A stretch of 64,000 nt of DNA from Acheta domesticus (taxonomy: Eukaryota > Arthropoda > Insecta > Orthoptera > Gryllidae). Both the position numbers and the translations under genes were made by a program. Of this stretch, positions 48,101 through 60,100 are shown one piece after another (the first letter of the stretch is position 1; the number at the start of each line of letters is the position of its first letter). The stretch is from the NCBI GenBank assembly GCA_031308135.1, contig JAHLJT010000631.1, positions 33,651,522-33,715,521 of the forward strand. Direction: 5' to 3'. The notes below the pieces were generated by a model, which saw nothing but the letters and a program-made list of their open reading frames with translations, did no database searches and had not been told where the DNA came from.

Positions 48101-51100
48101 AATTTCATCACCACACCATTTTATTGACAGAATGAGTACTCACATGTACCGAGCGATTTCCTCTGAATGACCTTTGCAAATTCCTTCATCAATATTTTGT
48201 TACGGAATCCTACATGAAAGGGTAGAAAAAGTACTATAATTCTGCTTTTCTGTGGCCTTTTATGCGATGTAGAAAATGTTTGAAAATGAAAGAAAGTATG
48301 AACGCGATAACGCGCTTCTACAGGAGAACGCTGGCAACACACCTACGTTTCAACAGGGGAACATAAGAGGCAAACCCATCTTTTGCGTTCTTGAAAACAA
48401 AACAAACGGCGACAAACAAAACAAACAGAGGACAGTTAATTTTACTTTCATGTATACGTACGTATATACGTAGTTTAGAACAAAATATGTAATGCTGCGG
48501 AAAACCGATTTCAAGATTTCAATGGTAATACACGACTTGGGGGGTTCTCTGATATTGAAAAAGGTTTTTATTTTAAAGCGTCCGTCCGTCTGTTTTTATT
48601 TTAAAACGTCTGTCTGTTTGAACGTCTGACCGTTTGTGAACAACTCAAGCACCTAAACTATTCGAAGGACTTTTATCCAAAATAAAAATTTCCTCATCGA
48701 TCTAGCCTGACTCGAAGCCCTGCGAGTTTGAAAAGAATTCTCCAATTTTTTTCTTTAAATTTCTTGTAAGAATAGATTAAAATATACTTTTAAGAACGGT
48801 ATAGGTCCGATTTTCACTGCCAACTCTAAAATTTCGAAAATAGCTTTAGTTTGTATTTTTTCGGCTTCTTCCTAGAAAAAATGGATAAATCTTGTTCGTA
48901 TAAGTGGTGTTCCGTTTACAAGAAGCCTCAAAAACATTTTCAAAATTTTCTCAGAAGTGACTCTAAATCGTCTGATTAAACTTCGGCCTCGAATAACGGA
49001 AATTACTCCTAGGAAATGATTTGAGTTACATTTTTGTTGTAATCCCTAATTTTTCGAAAATTGTAAAAGGTCACATTTTGTTAGCGTTTTCCTACTGTTA
49101 GAAGATAGAGTTTTTTATTTTAGTAAAATATTTTGCTTAAAGGCAGATCTTGAAATAGGGGCATATGCAATTATTTACTTGAAATAGGGGCAAACGCAAA
49201 TTACGGAGTAGTTTCCGCGTAATTTTGAGTGAAATGTAGGCATTTTTTATTTTTTTAAACAATTTTTTGTCAAAAGCTCCTCCAATTTTTTCTTTTATTT
49301 TTATTTTTTATTTCCAAAACTGCTATAAGAATTGGTGCTGATCCCATTTTAGGAGAACTCTAAATTTTCAAAAATTGCTAAAAGTCAACATTCCAAAAAT
49401 ACAATATTGAAGATACTGCTTTTTGTCTTGAATGAAATGTGTTGAAAAAATTCTTTAAGAAAGGTTCATTTACATTTTTTTTGGAAAAATTCGTAGTTCT
49501 TCAGTAGTTTTTTGCTTGAAGATAATTCAAATTTAAAGAAACATTTCCACAAAAACTGTTACATTTTTTCTCCAACTTTTTTCCATAAACAGTAACGCTT
49601 AAAATAACGGCACGGGTCTCATTTTCGTGTTTTAATTTTCGTATCTTAATTTCAAATATTCCAAATTATTATTATTATTTATTGCAATTTGCAATTTAAA
49701 AATCATGCGAGAAAGAATGTCCTGTTATAGCGCCACAGGTCTTCATTGGTTCTTTAATAAATATCATGATCATTGTTTTAAAATTTTAGTAGTTTTCGTG
49801 GAATTTTGTGTGAAATTTGGACAATATTAAAAAATATTTAAAAAATAGTTTTCTGAAACAGGGCACCAAAAAATTTCTTCAAAATTTTTGCAAAGGTAAA
49901 TTTTTGCTAATGCATTATAAAAAACGCTCAAACGACATTTTATCGAAAGCGGTTCCAATTTTTTCAACGAAATTTTGAATGTAAGGTTAGGTTTTTCTCT
50001 TCTACAATATTCGTAGTCTCTGTCATTTCGGGATAGAATAATTGTGAAAATGTGAGAAAATATCCATTTGAAAGCAATAGATTGCAGCTGGGAGGAGAGG
50101 GAGGAGATCGGAAAGCTAGTCTAGACTAAAGAGATTAGAATACTTACAAGTACGAGAAAGTCTGTGCCATTTTGTAGCACCACTACACTTTGAATTGTAA
50201 CCATTAGGAAGAAATGCATATTTTGTTGTTTGGCAACATTTCACATGGTCACATAACGTTAGAGCTACGCTTCTTGTTCTACTTTTCAGTATGTGCTCCG
50301 TATTAAAGGCCACAAAAATGCAACAAAACAAAACAAATAACAAACAAACATTTTGCTGCACTTTTAATATGATTCCGCAACTCAAATTTGTACATGTTTT
50401 TGATATTTTAAACGTAGCAAAATTTTGAAGTAAATAAGTGTTCTTGTACATGATACCTGCTGAAAGAACGTAAATTTACAATAAATAGGTAATTATAATA
50501 CTACAACTACTAATAATAATGTAACGAGTAATTAATGCTTACACTTGACGCAGCTGGGTTTCGTGACTACGTTCCTGTGTCCGAGGCCCAGTTGTCCGTA
50601 ATCGTTGTTGCCGAACATAAACACTCTCCCCTTCTCTGCAACAAATCATGAATGCTGAGCTAATGGATTTCTATATCAAGACAGGACACACAAATTTGCC
50701 TTTTTAAATCTAAGCAATTGGGTGAAAGGAATATTTTACGTGAGGCATTCCGTTTGGGTGTGCTTAGCAATCTAACAAAAAATCATAGCATTTTAAGTGT
50801 GGCCACCATGTATTTATTGGCCTTTCAAAAAGTCACTCCGTGAATATGCAATAGAATCTTATGTAACTCCGTCATTCTCCAATCAATTTAAGTAATTGCC
50901 TAGTTTTATTTATTACTTGCTTGCATACTGCTAACGCAGTGTAGAGAAAGTATTGTAATGCTGCGAGGAAAACAGCGATTTTTCAACAGAAAAACTCGTA
51001 TTGTCGGGAACTCGTCACGAAAATGTAGATAAAACTTGTTCTTACATGTAGTAACTTACTTCCTCTAAAACTCTGTGCGGTCAGAATCTATGTTTGGTGG

Positions 51101-54100
51101 GAAAAATTGGATTGTGGCAAAACCTCCGTCCCTCTGCAAACAATGCTAACGGGCAAAATGTAGGCAAAATTTTCACCAAAATTGATATTCGATGATCGAT
51201 TTTACTAATAAAGAGTCTTCGGAAACTTCTTGAAACAGATATTTTGATTCTTGTGAATACTTTACGTAAACCTACAATATTTTCAAAACTTTCTCATAAA
51301 TTGCTCCAATTTTTATCTTTAAATTCTTCCCTCGAGAGCAACGACGCCTAATGAAATGGCGTGGATCCCGTTTTTCTTGAACTCTCTGTACTGTAAAAGT
51401 ACTTTAAAAGTTCAAAACAATTTCGGCCTCTTCTTATAACTACTACAGTATACAATAAAGGTGAATCATTGTATAATGAAGATAGACTTTTTTCATTAAT
51501 GAAATATTATCTTTAAGTGAGGTCAAGTTCAATCTTTTGAAAATATGAGTAGTTTTCTCCTCAAAAATAGTAGATTTTTAAAACAATTCTTTTCTCAAAA
51601 ACGCCTCTAAATTGTTTGTTTTCCTCGTGTGTAGCGAAGAACGGTAAAGAAAATGACGCTGGTCCCATTTTGGCAAACTCTTTATTTTCGAAAATTGCAA
51701 AAAATTAACATTGCAAAGGTACAATATTGAAATTAAAAACTTTTTTGTTAAATGAAATCCGTTCATAAAAAGTATTCTTTCAATAAGATAATGTACAATT
51801 TTAAAAATTTATGAGTAGTTTAGAGTAATTTTTTAATCTTCGAAATTGCATATTGCATTTTTTAGCGCTTCATTTACTAGTCTTTTATGAAATAACAGAT
51901 TGCGTTACTTTGGCATTGCCGCGCCGCGACTCGGCAGTTTTAAATTCTGAGAATTATCTTTGTTGGGAGATGTCGACTGTATGAAATCTACTTTAATTGT
52001 CGAATTTGTGTTGTTGATATAAGCTTTAATTAGTTCTCTAATTAGTAATGAGAAGGGATTCTCAGAATGTCCAACTCCTCCAAATCCTTCTCAAATTACC
52101 TTTACTGCCTGACACAGCCTCAAACAAACGCGGGAAATTCGAATTTATGATTACGTTGTTTTTTTTCAATTTTCGAAAAAAACAAATAACAGTTAATCCC
52201 CTACCTCATCCCCAAGGGATTGGGGTGGAGGTCGACTTTCAAATCTCAAGCAGGAATCCCCATTTTGTTCATTAAAGAATTTGATTTAACGTGTAGATTT
52301 TATCATTCGTGATTAGCTAGCATTGAAATGTTTTCAACAAATTACTTTTAGCATCAGGAACAATAATGTGGACGTAGGAGTTTCCTATTCCTTCGGGGTG
52401 CTAGTTTTAGGTGAGTCTCCTCGCTTCTCACCATCGGAGTACAAGATTAAAAAAAAAATTCACGAACTATAGTGCGATTTTTGTAACTTTGCCCCTCAAG
52501 GCCCGTCTTCACGATGGAATATGTCATGGTATTTCGCATCTTTCTCAGTCGTGCCGCTAGATATCTCATGATCGCGACCGAATCAAGCAGTGCTTGCGAT
52601 TTTGCGACATCTAAAGGCAGGACCGAGAAAGACGCAAAATGCCATGTGATATTCCATCGTGGTCTTAGGGGTTTGAGGGGAAGAATTGTAAAAATCGCAC
52701 TATAACCACGAATAAAAAAACTACACATTAAATCTAATTTTTAATGAACAAAATGGGGATTCCTGTTTGAGATTTGAAAGTTAACCTCCACCCCAATCCC
52801 AGGGGGCGTGGTGGGGGCTTAACTGTCTTCATTAGATAGGTTTTCTAAAACTTATTGAGTTGGTATTTATTTTCTTTATTTTTAAGTCTTTATTTTTCAA
52901 TCCAAAGTGTAATTTCTCGAAAATGTTATTGTATAAATCTTACTTTTGAGATTACAGCGCCATTTATCATGAAACAAAAAATATTCCAGACAAAACATAT
53001 TTTTGTGTTGTAAAATTCGAATATGTAATAAAAAGTGAGGGTCCCCATTTAAGATTTCAGTGCTGTCCCCCGCTCCCCCCCCCCCAGGGAGCGGGGTCGA
53101 GGTTTGATTTTAGGTCTGGCAGATGTCCCCGTTAGTGATATTAATTTTTTGTCTGAGACATTTTTTGTACAATGTGCATTTTTTGAGTTACTTCGATTTG
53201 TCAGGTAAAGTGGGACAACCTGCATTTGTCCTCACAGTTTAAGAATTACTTTTAGTGTATTAGTTGGAATCGTTTTATAAATGTGACATGGGTTGTTCGT
53301 GCAGAAGGAATTTCTGCGACGCATAACGTTTAAATTTTCAAACGAGAAATCGACTAGGGGTAATTGATTGAGAAATATTCATCGTGACAGTGAACGATAA
53401 AGCCATACTTTACGTTTTTTTTTATACGTTAGTAGTTTAAAGTTTGTGATTAGTGAAGGTATTTTCCCAGTTTTAAATGGAACGATCAAGCTCCATCTCT
53501 TGATAAATACAACTTATCTCATGATTTTTTCACGTCAACTGAGCTATCGTTCACACTTTCCCAAAGACCTTTTTCGCCCTTCCTAAATATACATATCTTT
53601 ATTCAGTTTAATTCAATTGTTCTAAATTTAACCTCTAACTGTCCTTTTTAACTTTTATTATACCCCTTACTCATTTCAATTAGTTTATGTTTAATGTATT
53701 TTATGTACTTATTTACCATACTCATTCTCAATAGGGCTAAAAACATAATTTACCAAATTTTAAAGCTCTGATATCTTTCCAAAATGTTATGTGTAAATTT
53801 TTCTTTTCAAACTCCTGAAAAATTATATTGTAATTGAACAGGAAATAAATGATTTTAAAAAACTGAGCTATCAACAAGTAAAACTCAATGCTGTAAGAAT
53901 ACATCCTGAAGAACTTTACAGGACCCTTGATGAAGATATATATTTTACGAAGAGAAATGCGAAGTCCTATCACGAACATTGTCAATTTTGAATATTTTGT
54001 GTCAAACATTAAAAATATAAAATTGCAAATCTTTCTGTTTTTTAAAGAAAGAAAATATTGTTCTTTCTATTAAAATAGAAGATATTAGCTACATTAATAT

Positions 54101-57100
54101 ATATTAATTTCAGAATTAACAGAAGGGTAATTGTGTAAATATTTATAAAACGCCGATGATGTAAATATTGACTTGAGAGATATTTAAAAAATACATTTTT
54201 GTAACAAAACTAAGCTAAGGCTAAGCGTAAACATGTTCTTAAATTTACGATTTAAACATTTTTAGAGAATTAGATGACTCTTCCTGGAATCATTATTTTT
54301 TTGTTAATTGTGAATTGTATTAATGTTTTCATTTATGGTTATGAATGCAATATTTATGTATTGCATAATTGTAATGATGTGTTCATGTTTCTGTACGAAA
54401 AGGGAGAAAACATTAACTCCGAAACCTAAGTTATTTTTTAAATAAAGTCTTTGAGTATGTGGTCCTGAGCCGATATGTGAGCGTGACTGGCATGAAAAAA
54501 CCGTTGATTGTTTTTTTGTAAGGAAATAATGGTCAGAGTCAGGTGTACGCTTAACTAAAAAAGGTTGAATAGCGCGAATGATTTTGCGCCTGCAGCCACC
54601 GGGACTGTCAAGTGAGGAGGGGTGCATCGAGAAGGCGTAGGCGGACTTCAACCACAGTATACTCCGGTCGTCTTGTACACGACCTTATTTCAAAATCTAT
54701 CTTTAAAGAGCAGATATTTTTAAGGAGAAAATCTCTTTTTTTCAATATTTATGTTTTATGAAGACGCCGAAATAAAATTCTATTTTTGCAATTTTCTAAA
54801 AATCAGGGATTTTAACTGCACCATTCTTTTAAGCGTCCTTTACGCTATCCAACAACAAAATTTAATCAAAAAGTTTGGACTCATTTTTTTGAAAAGTTAT
54901 AGCGGTTTTAAGTAAGGGGCCGCAGCCAGATCGATTGGAGAATCTCAATTTTGGAGAAAATCAGCTGAACGATTTAGGCGTTGACCACAGACTTACGGAC
55001 GGATGGACGGACAATCAAGACGTTTTGCCGATAATATATTTTTCGGTTTCAAGGGCTCACAAACCTAGATTCTGAGTAGGGGAGAGTTAGGTTAACTGGA
55101 CCGGTTAGGTAAAGTGGTCCATGCTTTTAAATGTTGGTGGGAAGTGTTTCCTGCCTTTTCCACAGAATGGCATTCGTACGATGACAGGGCTGATAATCTA
55201 CGCCACAAACATAAGTTACAGGCCTTAATTTGTTCAGAACAGAAAGGAATTTTATTCTGAAAGGTCCGAAGTTTTTTCTACCACTCATCTGCTTTGCATT
55301 TTTATTGCGATTGAATAACAAGTACAAGAATAATATTCATACCAAATTAGTTGTTAGTATTTCTGCTCTATAATAATGTGTTTTTTTAATAATACGTCGC
55401 GGCTTGTGTGTTTTCGAGCATGTAAAGAAAATATGTGCTGTGGGGTTAACTGGACCGCCGGGAAGTTAGGTTAAGTGGACCGGTCCAGTTACCCTCTTTA
55501 CTTTTTTCGGAAGTAGAATTTGTAGATCCGCAATTATTAAATCTGTAATGTTATATAATTTATTCGTCATTCACTATTTTATTAATTTAATTCATTACCA
55601 CTATTATTTCCAAGTTTTCATTTTAGATGCCACATTTTGGGAAACGGCGCGCGGTCCGTGAGGCGTTTTCTCATTTATGTATGAGAAAGGTTATGACTAG
55701 ACATCGAATGTTCAAGGAAATGCCTATTTGTTTCTAGTGAACTTATTTAAAGGCCGATAATATATATGCACGAATCATGACAAATGATGACGTATGACGA
55801 AGTTTATAATGCTTATTTTAGCATAAATGCCTTTTTGCCATAAATTCCTTTCCGTTACAATTATTGCACTTTTTACCTTTTATGTATTATTTTTATATAC
55901 AATGCTAAGATATCAGAAAATCGGCCATGGTCCAACCTGACCATTCAATTCACGTATTTTTATTTTGAAATACGAGAGAATTCCTGAAAGTATACCCACA
56001 TATTTTTCTCCATTTCCTTATTTCATAAATACTGGGGAAGCCATGTTCTGAGAAAATGGTCGATTGTCAATACACCGAGGGCACCTTTTGAGTGGAAATA
56101 AATATAAATTCCCAGAAGCTTTCAGTGTTGCTAATGTTGGACTTCTAAAATATATGCCAGACATCTCAGTAGGTGTTCAGAAATTCTTCTCTGTATTCAA
56201 ACTGATTTTGTCTCCCAATCATTGCAAATTTGAAATTGCGATCCCTCAAAAGTTACTGGTAATATATTACAATGGAAACTATTGTGAATAAAATGTAGAA
56301 GAGTTGTAAATACATATGGAGTTTTATAAATAATTTTTAAATTTTATTGTGAAAATGTAATTTATGATGGTGCCTTTTTTCTCCTTATTCTTGACATTTT
56401 CAATGCCTTTTTAGGCGCCTAAAATGCTATTTTTTAGTGCCTAAACATCCGATGTCTATTTATGACAATGTGTAGAAGAATGATTTTTTTCATTAAAACA
56501 ATCTATTAATGTCAATGTTATTTTCACAGTTTATTTCAATTTTCGGTCCACTTAACATTACCGGTTAGGTTAACTGGTCCTATTGAAAATGTATAAAACA
56601 TTCCGTATTTGACAATAACTGTAAGCACATTGATGTTGTTTGTTCCCACAATGTAAGGAGAAAGCCTCTCTCAAATGAGAGAGGGCGAAATTTCGCGTGT
56701 ATTGGTGAAGTAAATAACATTTTAGAACGTTTAAAAAAGTGGACCGGTTAACCTACACCTAACTCTCCCCTACACAACGTGATAGAGGTAATTTACTACA
56801 TATAGGAACAAGGTTTATCTACTTTTTTCGTTACCGTGGCCCGGCTGTAAGAGTTTTTCTCTGGAAAAATCGCCATTTCCGGCACAAGCCGAACCCTGGA
56901 GGATGAGATGCTGTAAAAGGCGATCTACTTCACATCAGCGGACGGCGTGGGCGGTGGCGCACTCGTGCGGAGCCTTCACGAGTTTTAACTGCTTAGTAGA
57001 GTCCGCACACGTGCCATTCAAAAATCCACTTACATTTCTATTAAAACCAAGATACTTGTAATGAAATTAATACTTAAGGAAAATAAATTTCGAACATAAT

Positions 57101-60100
57101 TGGTGAAATGACACTCACGCACTTCCCGGAAAAGGCGATCTTACTTTTACGCATCCGAGGACAAAATTTAATCAAAACATTTGGAAATACTTTTGAGAAA
57201 AACTTGAAAACGTCCTTGAGGGTTCACGTAAGGTACCTCCAAAAATTAAAATATCGATTTCAAATTCAAGAGGTCGCGACATCGGCCAAGTCAAATGAGG
57301 AATATCAATTTTTGTGACAACCCTGTTTACGGTTTAGCTGTTATCGTTGATCAGACAAGCGGACAAACGCTTTGCCGTAAATCAATTTTTCGGGATCAAG
57401 GACCCACCAAACATGTATTCTGACTATACAACATGTTAGAATAACTAATTACTTCATATATAGGAATAAAGATGTTCCACCTTTTCGGGATCTACAATAC
57501 GAATATTTCTGCTGAAAAATCGCCGTTTTTCACCGCAGCATTGCATAACATTGTCTAAATTACGTAAATAGAATGCGCAGAAAGTAAAAATAGAAGTTTG
57601 CAGATTATGAAACAAAGGCACCCCACAATATAACTTCTCTCCGTACATACATAACCCGGAAACAATGTGTCCTAGGTCCTAGTGGGACCCAAGTTATGCC
57701 TCTTATGCCGTAATCTACCAAACGATAGTTTTGGACGTTGCATTTCAGAAAGGATGGACGGGTACCACTCTTTAGCTTGGGTTGTCAGAAACGTTGAAAT
57801 TCGGTTTCCAGGATGAAAATAGTTTCACTTGAAAACAATGATTTAAATGGTGCGGAATTAGGATGTTTGCGGGTTTTTTCTTCGAAATATGAGATTTTGG
57901 GGTGCTATTTAATATTTGGAAGATTCGCTCTTCTAAGTACGCAATCTCCGTAGCATGGGTAATCCGAAATGTGCAGAATCTCGAAATCTAGGTAAAATTA
58001 AATTTACCATTTGATATCTTGGAAATTTAATCGCATCGCATGTCTTGAGACTTTCTATTCGTTAAACACTTTGCAATATTGGTATATTTACCCACGCACA
58101 GTACTAGGCTTACAGTAATTCTGTAAGGGTCTGACCGTTCGAAGTTGGGTTCAAGTAAAATATATTTTCACTTTTAAAACAATGATTGATTTACATATTG
58201 CGGAATGTTCGTACTTTACCAATTAGTTCTAATTGTAGTCTACTAACAAAAATAAGTATTCATTGATATTTTATTTAATAAAAAAGGAATATGCTATTAC
58301 TATAATTCATAGTCACTATAATCATGATTATAGTTTTTTCTCCTAGAAGATTCTGAGGCAAAACTCTTTGGTCCCGCGACAATGTGAGTTCTGCGTCGAC
58401 ACTAACACAGATCTTAGACAGTGGCGGATCCGGGGGTAGGCATGGGGCCATTCTCCCCCCTCCAAAGGCCCAGAGAAAAACGTTTTTCATTTTCCAAAAT
58501 GTATTTAAATATTTATGTTAGAATTATGTAATTAATATAAAATAATAATGTGCAAATATACTACAAAAATATACAATATAATAATAAATATGTTTATCAA
58601 ACACATAACAATAAACGTTTTTTATGTGCTGCCGAACCGATTTATCCGATGGCGATAAAACTTGAACAATTTATTGCTTGCCCTTGCGCGAATAATATAG
58701 GCATAGGACAATGGGAATGCACTTACGTATGCGTATGTCTGCCACACACAGACGCGCGTTGACAATAATTTTACGCGTTTATTCTGACTCAAGCGACCTG
58801 AACAGCTTACGCAACCAGCCGCACACTGAAGTATTAAGCACGTCTTCGCAGTATATTCTGCCCCTGCGATTGTGAAATATCAGCCGAAATTATTATTACT
58901 TGAACGTTATCTCGGACAAGTTAATCAAATTTCTCCACGACAGTGTCATAGCAAATGCTTACCCAAAGTTGAGGGAGAACATTTTAACAATAGGATACTT
59001 GACAACCATGTCCAAATTAGGACATAGAACAAACCCACATTCGCGGGAAAGTTTTTCATCTATTAAAGTTTTTGTAGAGCGTAGCGTAAAACATGATTAA
59101 CAATCACGTGATCAATGGCGTGTGAAGTGTAATACGTCTCAATAGCGAAGCATTGCCGAATACAGTAGTTATTTAACAAAAATCGATGATGGCCCTCCTC
59201 AAAGAGAGGGGAAAAAAATCGGCTGGATTCGCCCCCGCTTAGATAACCGCTCAACGCCCTAGTGACACCTCTTCCTGAGCGAGAGCCAAACCTCGCGGCA
59301 ATGGAGCTCCGCGTGGTAGTCCTGGGGAGGAGGGGCGAATGTAATCTCAGGGGCGATCGACCGGTGCGCGGGCGGCGCGCGGGGGCATTGCGCCCGCCCG
59401 CAGGCGACGCGACGCGGCGGCAACTGCTGCCCCGGCGGCGCTGATCGAAAGCCGCAGCCCTCGCCACGCACGCACGCACGCAGGCGCTGCTCGGCATTCA
59501 TTTGCACAAACAAAACTCTCACACGCCACTCGGCAAGTGCTGTCAATAAAGATAGGTGAAACGATATGCTGGGAGAAAGTGAAAGTACGAAATATATTTT
59601 TTGTAGGAGTGCTTTATTAACATTTTTACATAGTGCATAAGTGATAAGAAATTAAAAAATGTGCTCTCAAAGAACAAAAATATAAATGTGACAAATAAAA
59701 TGTTATATCAGTATTGAAACTTACGACATACTACAGCTGTATGTTCGTCGCCGCATGCTATCTCTATAACAGGATCATTCCTGATAAAGAAATGACTAGG
59801 TACGTTATCGGCGAATCGACTTCTCCCAAACGTAAATACTGCTCCAGTACCTATTTCAACAGAATAATAAATGCAAAATATTTGCTAGTAAATATTTATA
59901 AAATATCGTATTAGAAAAATATTTCTCTATTTAACAATAGGCAATCTAATAGCACAAAGTAGGGAGGTCGTTCTTAGTACCTAATTGCATTAAGAATTTC
60001 TTAGAATTGGATGTCTAATGAAAAAAAGGACATTATTTTTAAAGGCTCTGAACTAATGATATTTATGCTGTCCCGAATAACCCTTTCCCGTGAGTACAAG

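Larger units (their letters stand above)
54660..57600 (+). repeat. GGAC-bearing dispersed repeat (copy group E)
   Basis: Forward unit at about 54690-55076, resumed at 56771-56850 after a DNA-transposon insertion, and another forward unit at 57120-57600 (TTTGAGAAAAACTTG, GTAAGGTACCTCCAAAA, GGCCAAGTC, ATCAATTTTTCGG). The GGAC tract is visible at 55000-55015. Confidence 0.65.

Noticed and set aside
54304..54651. 115-codon minus-strand open frame as a gene
   Set aside because: No recognisable motif, no splice support, and the 3' half is low-complexity AT-rich sequence.
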